Positions 8,906 to 16,901 of a DNA stretch of 64,000 nucleotides are shown here, piece by piece. Source of the DNA: Sphingobacterium oryzagri (lineage in GTDB: Bacteria > Bacteroidota > Bacteroidia > Sphingobacteriales > Sphingobacteriaceae). The DNA lies in the NCBI RefSeq assembly GCF_028736175.1, contig NZ_CP117880.1:4650001-4714000 (forward strand). Direction: 5' to 3'. Within the stretch, counting starts at the first letter, position 1, and every line of letters begins with the position of its first letter. Below the pieces are notes generated by a model that saw only the letters and a list, made by a program, of their open reading frames with translations, had not been told where the DNA came from and did not search any database. Both the position numbers and the translations under genes were made by a program.

Positions 8906-9736
8906 ATGAAAAGTTCCTTAGAAGAAATAAACATTATTTCATTAAAAAAGATATATGCAGATCAACAGGCGTTGCTCGCAGATACTAAGGACGATCAGTT
9001 TGTCGTCATCCGCACGTTAGGTGAAATTGACCTGTACATCGGTGCGCAACCCTACCATGTCCCGGCCGACAAGTTAATCTTTATCAGTCCGGGCAAACTG
9101 ATTCAGTTTGACAATATCGATGAAAACAGCGGCTATTGTGTTTTATTTTCTGCGACTTTCTTTGACCGATCCGACAGGGATGCGGAAATGTTGTATTCCC
9201 GATTATTTTTCGATTACCAAGAAGACATCCAGATAACGGATGCAATGCGTTCTGTCGAAGAGGTTAACGAGATTGTGAACCACCGCGTCAGACTTTTCGC
9301 TGAGAAAGGTCCGGTATTATACAATGCCGCGTTACGCAATCACATCGAATCCATGTTAATCGAGGGGCTCTTTGGCTTGCCCGAACTTTTGCCTTTACCA
9401 GCGGGCGATCGGCTCGCAGATCGAAGCTTGGTTAATGCCTTGCTTATTTTGGTAAATAGAAATGTAAAGAAGCAGTCGCACGTCAGCTATTATGCTAATG
9501 AGTTGCACGTTACGCCCCGAAAACTCTCCATCTGTTGCAGAAAAGTCTTCAACAAAACGGCAAAACAGATTATCTCCGACACCATATTGAAGAAGGTGAT
9601 CAATTTACTACAACACAGCGGTCTATCTATTTCCCAAATTGCTTTTGAAATGGGCTTTACCGACGAGAGCAATTTTCGCCGATTTCTAAAGAAGCAAACC
9701 GGAAAGACGGCTATGGAACTGCGCGAGCAAAAATAA
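8906..9736 (+). CDS. AraC-family transcriptional regulator
   Basis: A 276-residue cytoplasmic regulator. Residues 20-110 look like a cupin-type effector domain (IGAQPYHVPADKLIFISPGK). Residues 185-276 hold the two helix-turn-helix motifs of AraC proteins: YANELHVTPRKLSICCRKV and ISQIAFEMGFTDESNFRRF, followed by the usual KKQTGKTAMELR. It is divergent from the phospholipase C gene and upstream of a small RNA element and a SusC/SusD pair. It could control either side, and nothing in the sequence decides which. Confidence 0.88.
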   Translation: MKSSLEEINIISLKKIYADQQALLADTKDDQFVVIRTLGEIDLYIGAQPYHVPADKLIFISPGKLIQFDNIDENSGYCVLFSATFFDRSDRDAEMLYSRLFFDYQEDIQITDAMRSVEEVNEIVNHRVRLFAEKGPVLYNAALRNHIESMLIEGLFGLPELLPLPAGDRLADRSLVNALLILVNRNVKKQSHVSYYANELHVTPRKLSICCRKVFNKTAKQIISDTILKKVINLLQHSGLSISQIAFEMGFTDESNFRRFLKKQTGKTAMELREQK

Positions 9737-9806
9737 CCCGCTAAAAAAAGCATATTTTGACACGCTAAATGAATGTTTTAACATAAAATTTGAGCGCAAA
9801 GAGCGA

Positions 9807-9814
9807 TATATTTG
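9807..9814 (+). promoter_or_regulatory. TATATTTG -7 box of small RNA element, copy 1
   Basis: An exact match to the Bacteroidota TAnnTTTG box, 5 nt before the first hairpin of the RNA element. The same octamer precedes copy 2 at nearly the same distance. I see no good -33 TTTG at the standard spacing. Confidence 0.5.
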
Positions 9815-9819
9815 GAGCT

Positions 9820-9890
9820 TCTCTCTCCCCGAGAGATAATTTTCATAAGCAACAAATGGCCGGACGAAAATCCGGCCATTTATTTTCTCC
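9820..9890 (+). ncRNA. Two-hairpin small RNA element, copy 1
   Basis: A short (about 70 nt) noncoding element. Hairpin 1 is TCTCTC-TCCCC-GAGAGA (9820-9836). A linker ATAATTTTCATAAGCAA follows (counting the last base of the stem). Hairpin 2 is an 11-bp stem (9854-9864 with 9871-9881) with a TTTT-rich tail, an intrinsic terminator. Copy 2 at 39959-40030 shares the TCCCC loop, the linker and the TATATTTG box, while both stems differ with compensatory changes. That is strong evidence for conserved RNA structure rather than chance. It lies 80 nt past the araC-like gene and about 250 nt before a SusC start. Function unknown; a trans-acting RNA or a leader is possible. Confidence 0.7.
9854..9888 (+). 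terminator. Intrinsic terminator of RNA element copy 1
   Basis: An 11-bp perfect stem around GGCCGGA/TCCGGCC with a 6-nt loop, followed by TATTTTCT. It would also end any read-through from the AraC gene and isolate the SusC promoter. Confidence 0.8.
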
Positions 9891-10044
9891 CTTTTATTCC
9901 AAAAAATCCAATGGTGAAGCCTCCTTATTTTATTATTCTTAACGTTTATAACTGATTGCTAAAAGGTTTTAAATTGTAACATTTTTTTTATTAAATAATT
10001 TCATGTTTTAAAAATATTGTGTTACTTAGCATCCGATTTATCAA

Positions 10045-10096
10045 AAGCAACCGATTGCAAAACACATAACCATCACACATTGCAACCGGTTGTAAT
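10045..10096. promoter_or_regulatory. Two LacI-type operator-like palindromes before susC
   Basis: Two related palindromes with a central CG step: GCAACCGATTGC at 10047-10058 (one mismatched pair) and ATTGCAACCGGTTGTAAT at 10079-10096 (one mismatched pair). The centres are 35 bp apart and lie 47-90 bp upstream of the SusC start. Even-length palindromes with a central CG and AACC/GGTT half-sites are typical of LacI-family operators. No LacI-family gene is present in this window, so the regulator would be encoded elsewhere. Confidence 0.5.
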
Positions 10097-10142
10097 ATTG
10101 TAATGCAAAACGAAACTTATTCTTAATTTTTACAAACACACT

Positions 10143-13100
10143 ATGTGGAAAGCTGACAAACTTAAATTAAAAGCTAGCAAGGCTTGGGTTATTCCATTGG
10201 CATTCCTGGCGACGAGTTACGGCGCTGCACAGGCGGCTTCCTCTCTTCCAGTATTTGGAAAGGAACAAAGCACGCTACACAGCCAACAAAACATTACTGG
10301 TACCGTGAAAGATGCAGCAACAGGTACGCCAATCGTCGGCGTCACCATTGGCATTAAAGGCACCAGTGGCGGTACGCAAACGGATGCAGAGGGTCGCTTC
10401 TCTCTTCCCGCTTCCAAAGGACAGACCCTTGTAATCAGCTTTATTGGTTACCTCGGTCAGGAAATCGTCGTTGGCGACAACACGGTGCTTAACGTATCGT
10501 TACAAAGTGCAGACAACAACCTGGAAGAAGTTGTTGTAACGGCTTTGGGTATCCAACGCGAAAAAAAATCAATTGGTTATTCTACTACAACAGTAAAAGG
10601 CGATCAGTTTACCGAGTCTCGTGATCCAAATATTGGTAACGCCTTGACAGGTAAAGTTGCCGGGGTGAGTGTAGCAGGAAACTCTACAGGCATGGGCGGA
10701 AGTAGCCGCGTCGTCATACGTGGTAATGCTTCTTTAACCGGAAACAACCAACCGTTATATATTGTCGACGGTATTCCTTTAGATAATACTTCGTCAGGCT
10801 CTGCAGGCCAATATGGCGGACTTGACATGGGTGATGGTTTGAATAGTATTAATGCCGATGATATCGAAAGTATACAAGTATTAAAAGGTGCTGCCGCTTC
10901 TGCATTATATGGTTATCGTGGTGGTAATGGTGTTATCATGATTACCACAAAATCGGGTAAAGGTGGACAAGGATTGGGCATCGAGATCAACAACAACCTT
11001 ACGGTAAACAGCATCTACGATTACCGTGATTTCCAAAACATCTACGGTCAGGGAACGCAAGGCGTAAAACCAGCAACACAAGAATCCGCTTTTCAAACTT
11101 ACGATCAAAGCTGGGGTGCTGTAATGGACGGAAGTAATGCGATTAACCGCTTGGGCAATACTTACGCTTATTCTGGAGTAGACAATTGGGACAGCTTCTA
11201 CAGAAACGGTATTACCAATCAGACATCGCTTTCTGTAAGTGGTAGTGACGAAAAATCGACCTACCGTTTGGGTTTGAATAATATTTACGATGGCTCTATA
11301 TTGCCTAACGCAAACTCTAACCAACGTGGTGCAAACTTAAACACCACATACAAAATCACGCCTAAGGTTCAAGTTGGTCTAAACGTGAACTATATGTTTG
11401 AGTTTGTGAAAAACCGGGCAAATCTTTCAGACGGAAACGGAAATACCAATGCCAGTCTGTTGTATTTAGCAAATAGTTATGATGTGCGTTGGTTAGAAGG
11501 TGCTGTCGACGATCTAGGTCGCGAATTACAACCCGGTAACAACGTGTTTTTCAATAACCCATATTTCCTGCAGTACAGAAAGTCAAACAACTCGACGCGT
11601 AAGCGCTTAACTTCAGGTATCAATCTTCGTTACGATATTACCGATTGGTTGTATGTTCAGGGAGCCGCCACACGTGATGGCTTTAACTTAGCTTTCAAAC
11701 AAATTCAGCCTAAAGGAGCGTCTGCCGATCCAAATGGATACATTGACGAATATATGCGCGAATTTGAAGAAACCAACTTTAACTACTTGGTAGGTGCCAA
11801 GAAAACATTAGGTGACTTCTCTATTTCAGCAACCATTGGTGGAAACTCGCAGACAACAAAAACAGAAACTTGGGGAACTGATGGCGGTATCCGTCCATTT
11901 ATTGTAGATGGTTTTTATAACACCGGAAACGTGGCTGCGGGTACGCGAACGTTCCGCAAATTATTTACAGAATATCAAGTGAAGTCCATTTATGGAACAG
12001 CAGATTTCGGATTCCGTGACTACCTATTCTTAAACTTAACAGGACGTAATGACTGGTTCTCTACGTTAGACCCTAATAACAACAGTTATTTTTATCCATC
12101 AGCAAGTTTAAGCTACGTCTTCACCGACCACTTAAGTCTTCCAGAGTGGATCAATATGGGTAAATTACGTTTATCCGGTGCGGCAGCATCCAACGGGACT
12201 TCGCCTTATCAGACGGCGTTGGCTTATCGCTCACTTTCTTACGAGCTACAAAACCAGTCGCTTGTTACCATAAACAATACAACTGTTCCTAACCCGAATT
12301 TGAAACCAGTTCGTATTGCAGAATGGGAAGCGGGAGCTAATTTAGAGTTCTTTGGGAACAGATTAGGCTTAGATTTAGCCGTTTACCAAAAAACGACAAC
12401 CGATGATATTGCGCAGGTTACTACAAGTACGGCTTCTGGTTTTAACTCCGCCATTCAAAATATCGGAGAAATTCGCAATAGAGGTATCGAAGCTTTGGTA
12501 TATGGCGATATCATCCGCAAAGAAAACTTCACTTGGAAAGGATCTGTAAATTTCGCGTTTAACGATAGCGAAGTCTTGTTCTTAGGACCACAAGATCGTT
12601 TGAGTGTAGAAGGTGCAGTGTCCAGATCGGGTAATGCTTCGATTCAGAACATCGTAGGCTTAGCTTATGGTCAGATTGTCGGATTTACGTATAAAACAGA
12701 CGCCAATGGAAACCGTATTTTCAATGCAGACGGTCTGCCTATCCGTTCAGATAATGTATCGGTATTGGGTAATGGTGTTTACCGCTTTACTGGCGGTTTC
12801 CGTAACGACTTTAAATACAAAAACTTCAGCTTAGGGATGTTGTTAGATGTAAAATTAGGCGCCAAGATATTCTCGGGTACCAACCTTAACCTTTACGGAT
12901 CAGGTTTGCACCAAGCGACACTTGAAGGACGTGAAGGTGGAATCGTTGGTCAAGGTGTTACCGAAACTGGCGAAGTAAACACCAAGTCAATTGATGCACA
13001 AACATATTGGAAGCACGTGGTAAACGAAAACTTCACCGAAGAGTTTGTGTATGATGCTGGCTTTGTAAAATTACGTGAAATATCATTCGGATACACACTA

Positions 13101-13298
13101 CCTACTGCTATGTTGGGCAAGCTACCATTTAGATCAGCTTCATTATCGTTGGTAGGTCGTAACTTATGGACGATCCACAAATCTACACCAAACATTGACC
13201 CAGAATCTGCTTACAACAACGGCAACGGTCAAGGTTTAGAATTGAATGGTTACCCGTTCACCCGCAATGTAGGTTTTAACTTAAATCTGAAATTCTAA
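10143..13298 (+). CDS. SusC/RagA-type TonB-dependent outer-membrane transporter (pair 1)
   Basis: 1051 residues. A signal peptide covers about 1-32 (AFLATSYGAAQA). A carboxypeptidase-regulatory-like beta domain (about 50-125, NITGTVKDAATGTPIVGVT) is followed by a TonB-box-like LEEVVVTALG and the SusC plug (about 140-250, with QPLYIVDGIPLD and DIESIQVLKGAAASALYG). The rest is a 22-strand barrel ending in VGFNLNLKF with the usual aromatic C-terminus. It forms a lidded pore with the SusD lipoprotein encoded 63 nt downstream and imports an oligomer using TonB energy. No glycosidase or peptidase is attached to this pair, so the substrate is unknown. It is visibly related to the SusC at 42123-45161 (shared VVVTALGI, GYS, TGKVAGV-type plug). 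Confidence 0.92.
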   Translation: MWKADKLKLKASKAWVIPLAFLATSYGAAQAASSLPVFGKEQSTLHSQQNITGTVKDAATGTPIVGVTIGIKGTSGGTQTDAEGRFSLPASKGQTLVISFIGYLGQEIVVGDNTVLNVSLQSADNNLEEVVVTALGIQREKKSIGYSTTTVKGDQFTESRDPNIGNALTGKVAGVSVAGNSTGMGGSSRVVIRGNASLTGNNQPLYIVDGIPLDNTSSGSAGQYGGLDMGDGLNSINADDIESIQVLKGAAASALYGYRGGNGVIMITTKSGKGGQGLGIEINNNLTVNSIYDYRDFQNIYGQGTQGVKPATQESAFQTYDQSWGAVMDGSNAINRLGNTYAYSGVDNWDSFYRNGITNQTSLSVSGSDEKSTYRLGLNNIYDGSILPNANSNQRGANLNTTYKITPKVQVGLNVNYMFEFVKNRANLSDGNGNTNASLLYLANSYDVRWLEGAVDDLGRELQPGNNVFFNNPYFLQYRKSNNSTRKRLTSGINLRYDITDWLYVQGAATRDGFNLAFKQIQPKGASADPNGYIDEYMREFEETNFNYLVGAKKTLGDFSISATIGGNSQTTKTETWGTDGGIRPFIVDGFYNTGNVAAGTRTFRKLFTEYQVKSIYGTADFGFRDYLFLNLTGRNDWFSTLDPNNNSYFYPSASLSYVFTDHLSLPEWINMGKLRLSGAAASNGTSPYQTALAYRSLSYELQNQSLVTINNTTVPNPNLKPVRIAEWEAGANLEFFGNRLGLDLAVYQKTTTDDIAQVTTSTASGFNSAIQNIGEIRNRGIEALVYGDIIRKENFTWKGSVNFAFNDSEVLFLGPQDRLSVEGAVSRSGNASIQNIVGLAYGQIVGFTYKTDANGNRIFNADGLPIRSDNVSVLGNGVYRFTGGFRNDFKYKNFSLGMLLDVKLGAKIFSGTNLNLYGSGLHQATLEGREGGIVGQGVTETGEVNTKSIDAQTYWKHVVNENFTEEFVYDAGFVKLREISFGYTLPTAMLGKLPFRSASLSLVGRNLWTIHKSTPNIDPESAYNNGNGQGLELNGYPFTRNVGFNLNLKF

Positions 13299-13361
13299 GC
13301 TTGCTAAGCTTTTTCAAATTAGTAGCGGCGATTTGGCTTTAAAAAATAATTAGAAAACAAA

Positions 13362-14924
13362 ATGAAAAGGAAACTTTTATATATACTTGCTGCCTGTGGA
13401 TTTGGATTATCTTCATGTAGTGATTTTGGCGATATGAACGTTAATCCTGAAGCTATCGGACAAGATGGTATGGATTACAAGTTGGTATTCACCAATGTAC
13501 AACAGTATGCATATGGAACAGAATACGAAGCTTGGCGTAACGGTCTGATCTATATCAGTACAATGATTCAACATACCGCTTCTGTACAAAGCTACTGGAA
13601 TGGCGACAAATATACCTACAGTGCTGGTTACAACTCTGCTTTTTGGGATCGTATGTATCCTAACGGTATTCGTGATGTGGTAGACGTTATGCAAAACTGG
13701 AAAGATGATCAGTCCATGCAAGCAGAATACCAAATGGCGCGCATACTACGCGTGGTATTGTTTCACCGGATGACGGATCTTTACGGCGATGTTCCTTACA
13801 CAGAAGCTGGTTTAGGCTTTTACGAAACTGCTGGTTATCCAAAATATGATACGCAAGAGTCTATTTATCTTGATATGCTCAATGAGCTAAACGAAGCAGC
13901 GATTAGCCTGGATGGCGCGACATCAAGCATCGGTGATGCGGATTTAATTTATCAAGGTAATGTGCAAAGCTGGCGTAAATTTGCGTACTCATTAATGCTA
14001 CGTTTAGGCATGCGCCTTTCTAAGGTTGATGCCGAAACAGCCAGAGCTTGGGTAAACACAGCGGTGGCTGGTGGATTATTCACAAGCAACGAAGAAAGTG
14101 CACTTATTGAACACCCGAATGCCGTAACAGCTAACAACAGTGCAGAACCATTTGGTAAAGTTTACGTACACGAAGATCCAAATGCCTACCGCATGAGCGA
14201 GTCTTTCATTAACAGACTTCGTTCTACCAATGATCCGCGTTTGCGCTTCCTGGCTACAGTAGTGGCAGATCCAACCATCAAAGTAGACGCTGATAACTGG
14301 TCTAGAGGCGATACCGCAGTGGCTAAACAAATCGGTATGCCAAATGGATATGACGAAACGACTAATGGACCAACAAACATCACAAATTACCCACTATATC
14401 CAGGTTCGATGAACAACTATTCAGTTGTCAATCGGTACACATATGGTCGAATTGATGCACCGACATTTTTGGTAACCTTTGCCGAAAACCAATTGTTATT
14501 GGCCGAAGCAGCTTTCCGGGGATGGATTGGCGGTACAGCAAAATCATATTATGATGCGGGGGTGACGGCTGCGATGAAGCAATTTACGCAGTTTGGTATT
14601 ACGGGTATCAGCGACGCTGAAATTCAAGCTTATTTAGCCGCAAATCCATACAATGAATCTACAGCCTTACAGCAAATCAATACGCAGTACTATATCAATA
14701 GCTTTACAGATGAGTACGAATCATTTGCGAACTGGCGCCGTTCTGGATTTCCGGTGTTAACGCCTGTAAATTATATTGGTAACGCAACTAATGGAACAAT
14801 TCCAAGACGCTTTACCTATCCTACGGAAGAATCAACAGTCAATCCTACACACTACCAAGAAGCCGTTGGTAGATTGAGTAATGGAGACCGTATGACTTCT
14901 CGCGTGTGGTGGGATGTGCAGTAA
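13362..14924 (+). CDS. SusD/RagB-like substrate-binding lipoprotein (pair 1)
   Basis: 520 residues. The lipoprotein signal ends in LSSC (Cys19) and is followed by DFGDMNVNPEAIG. The TPR-like, all-helical SusD fold is suggested by segments such as RILRVVLFHRMTDLYGDVPY and ENQLLLAEAAFRGW. The C-terminus NWRRSGFP...PRRFTYP...SRVWWD is nearly the same as in the SusD-like protein at 40492-42117. This marks both as one subfamily, often annotated SusD/RagB-like outer-membrane lipoprotein. It caps the SusC barrel on the cell surface and binds the ligand. Cotranscribed with the preceding susC; a strong terminator follows. Confidence 0.9.
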   Translation: MKRKLLYILAACGFGLSSCSDFGDMNVNPEAIGQDGMDYKLVFTNVQQYAYGTEYEAWRNGLIYISTMIQHTASVQSYWNGDKYTYSAGYNSAFWDRMYPNGIRDVVDVMQNWKDDQSMQAEYQMARILRVVLFHRMTDLYGDVPYTEAGLGFYETAGYPKYDTQESIYLDMLNELNEAAISLDGATSSIGDADLIYQGNVQSWRKFAYSLMLRLGMRLSKVDAETARAWVNTAVAGGLFTSNEESALIEHPNAVTANNSAEPFGKVYVHEDPNAYRMSESFINRLRSTNDPRLRFLATVVADPTIKVDADNWSRGDTAVAKQIGMPNGYDETTNGPTNITNYPLYPGSMNNYSVVNRYTYGRIDAPTFLVTFAENQLLLAEAAFRGWIGGTAKSYYDAGVTAAMKQFTQFGITGISDAEIQAYLAANPYNESTALQQINTQYYINSFTDEYESFANWRRSGFPVLTPVNYIGNATNGTIPRRFTYPTEESTVNPTHYQEAVGRLSNGDRMTSRVWWDVQ

Positions 14925-14948
14925 GCAGTAATACAATTAGTGAAATAA

Positions 14949-14987
14949 AACAAAGGTCGTCTTTCATGGACGGCCTTTGTTTTTTTA
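14949..14987 (+). terminator. Intrinsic terminator after SusC/D pair 1
   Basis: A long stem, AACAAAGG(T/C)CGTC-type arm against GGACGGCCTTTGT with one G-U pair and a 6-nt loop, followed by seven T. It sits 25 nt past the susD stop. Confidence 0.9.
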
Positions 14988-15105
14988 TGATTTTTTGCAT
15001 CTACTAATCAAATAGGTCATCTTATCTTAATAATGGCTTTATACCCAATTGATGTTCATTGCATAGATTTACTAAAAACTAAGTTATGCAGTTAACTTAT
15101 CAACT

Positions 15106-16857
15106 ATGGCGCCATTAATTTCACGTGAAATGGTCTCCAAGGCTACCGGTCTTCACCAATTTCCTATTCCCGGGCTTGATCGACTGTTCATGCAGCTTAC
15201 CGGTCTCAATCACTTCAATGCCGAATTTGACAAAGTAAAGCATCTTCACGGAATCGCATTTATCGATGCCGTGCTCACATTATTAGGCATACATATCGAT
15301 ATTCGTGACGAAGATATTGCTCGTATACCAAGAAAAGGTGCTTTTATTATGCTTGCCAACCATCCCTATGGCGGAATTGAGGGGCTTATTATCCTGAAAA
15401 TTCTATATCAGGTACGCCCCGAAGCAAAGGTAGTGGCCAACTATTTGTTGCAGCAAGTAGCCAATATCAAAGATGCCTTTATCCCTGTCGATCCGTTTCA
15501 TGAAGTACCGATAGCGGCCAATGCTACTGGATTAAAAATCATGTGGAAAGCGTTGGAGCAAGGAACGCCTGTCGTCATCTTTCCGGCCGGAGAAGTCTCA
15601 TCTTACCAGTATGATATTCAACAAATCACCGATAAAAAATGGCATCCTGTTATCGGCAAGTTTCTGTGTAAAATGGCGGTACCTGTGATACCTGTATTTT
15701 TTCACGGCCACAACAGTGCGGCATTTATCTGGCTGGGTCAATTGCACCCGAAACTGCGCACTATGCGGCTTCCGGCAGAACTTTTTAATAAGAAAGGAAA
15801 AACCATCCGTGTGCGTATTGGTGAAAAAATACAGGTACATCGACTTGATGAGTCGCTGCAAAAACCCGATCGTTTGTTGGAATATGTGCGGGCGCGCACG
15901 TATGCTTTGGGCATGGATATCAGCAAAAATAAATGGGCTTGGACCGAGCGTAACTTGTTTAAAAAACCTGCAAAACCGCAACCTATCGCTGCCGCGATTT
16001 CGACAGTACAATTGGAAGCCGAGCTAAACAACTTGCCGCATTGTATCTTGCTTCGTAGTGGCAATTTTACAGTTTACTTAGCTGCATCTGCACAAATACC
16101 GCTTACACTGCGTGAAATAGGCCGATTGCGCGAAATAACTTTCCGGCAGGTGGGCGAAGGAACAAACCTGGCGCTGGATCTTGACGTTTTTGATATCCAC
16201 TACAGGCAGCTGTTTATTTGGCACAACGTCGACAAACAAATCGTTGGGGGCTATCGCATTGGTCTCGGCGAAGAGTTGATGTACGCGCAAGGCAAACGCG
16301 GGTTTTACCTCTCGCAATTGTTTAAGATGAAACAGGAGTTTGTTCAAATCCTGCCACAAGCGATGGAGCTGGGGCGCAGTTGGATCGGATCAGAATACCA
16401 AAAGCAGCCTATGCCACTATACCTGCTATGGAAAGGCATTATTGCCTGTATGAAGCAATATCCGCAATATCGCTACCTTATTGGCCCGGTAAGTATCAGC
16501 GGCGACTTTTCGGCCTTTTCCAAATCGATTATTATTGAATTTATACGTAAAAATTGCTTCGATCACGAGCTGGCCAAAGTAGTCAAACCCAAAAAGGCCT
16601 TTAAGCCACGATTGAAACGCATGAAATTGGAAAACTTACTGGAAAATCCACACTCATTTCAAGCTTTAGAATCGCTTATCCAGGATATTGAGCGCCCGAA
16701 TAATCGCTTTCCAGTTCTGCTTAGGCAATATTTGCAATTAAACGCGAAAATAATCGCGTTTAATGTCGATCCAAACTTTAACAACAGTTTGGATGGCTTG
16801 TTGCTACTCGATAAAGAAGTTAGTGATCTAGCCGCTAAAGAACGCTATTTCAGATAG
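15106..16857 (+). CDS. Fused lysophospholipid-type O-acyltransferase and GNAT N-acyltransferase (OlsF-like)
   Basis: 583 residues with two acyltransferase parts. The N-terminal part (about 60-270) has the PlsC-like motifs LANHPYGGIEG (H86, E92) and FPAGEVSS. The C-terminal part (about 300-520) resembles the hemolysin/OlsB GNAT-type acyl-ACP N-acyltransferase (LALDLDVFDIHYRQLFIW, VGGYRIGLGEE). Known OlsF enzymes carry both activities in one chain and make ornithine lipids. Bacteroidota also use related enzymes (GlsA/GlsB) for glycine lipids. So the likely role is synthesis of an acylated amino-acid membrane lipid; which amino acid is not readable. The gene is monocistronic and converges on the galactosidase gene. 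Confidence 0.72.
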   Translation: MAPLISREMVSKATGLHQFPIPGLDRLFMQLTGLNHFNAEFDKVKHLHGIAFIDAVLTLLGIHIDIRDEDIARIPRKGAFIMLANHPYGGIEGLIILKILYQVRPEAKVVANYLLQQVANIKDAFIPVDPFHEVPIAANATGLKIMWKALEQGTPVVIFPAGEVSSYQYDIQQITDKKWHPVIGKFLCKMAVPVIPVFFHGHNSAAFIWLGQLHPKLRTMRLPAELFNKKGKTIRVRIGEKIQVHRLDESLQKPDRLLEYVRARTYALGMDISKNKWAWTERNLFKKPAKPQPIAAAISTVQLEAELNNLPHCILLRSGNFTVYLAASAQIPLTLREIGRLREITFRQVGEGTNLALDLDVFDIHYRQLFIWHNVDKQIVGGYRIGLGEELMYAQGKRGFYLSQLFKMKQEFVQILPQAMELGRSWIGSEYQKQPMPLYLLWKGIIACMKQYPQYRYLIGPVSISGDFSAFSKSIIIEFIRKNCFDHELAKVVKPKKAFKPRLKRMKLENLLENPHSFQALESLIQDIERPNNRFPVLLRQYLQLNAKIIAFNVDPNFNNSLDGLLLLDKEVSDLAAKERYFR

Positions 16858-16868
16858 TTTATAACATA

Positions 16869-16896
16869 AGCGCGCGGGCAAAAATACCCGCGCACT
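16869..16896. terminator. GC-rich hairpin between convergent genes
   Basis: A 7-bp perfect GCGCGGG/CCCGCGC stem (16872-16878 with 16887-16893) and 8-nt loop, midway between the ends of two convergent genes. There is no clear T tract on either strand, so it may need help to terminate. Confidence 0.45.
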
Positions 16897-16901
16897 TAGG
16901 C

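Noticed and set aside
15598..16011. 137-codon minus-strand frame in the acyltransferase gene
   Set aside because: Antisense shadow; the sense protein has clear catalytic motifs here.
16869..16896. GC-rich hairpin as a regulatory RNA
   Set aside because: A simple 7-bp stem between convergent stops is better explained as a transcript-end structure.
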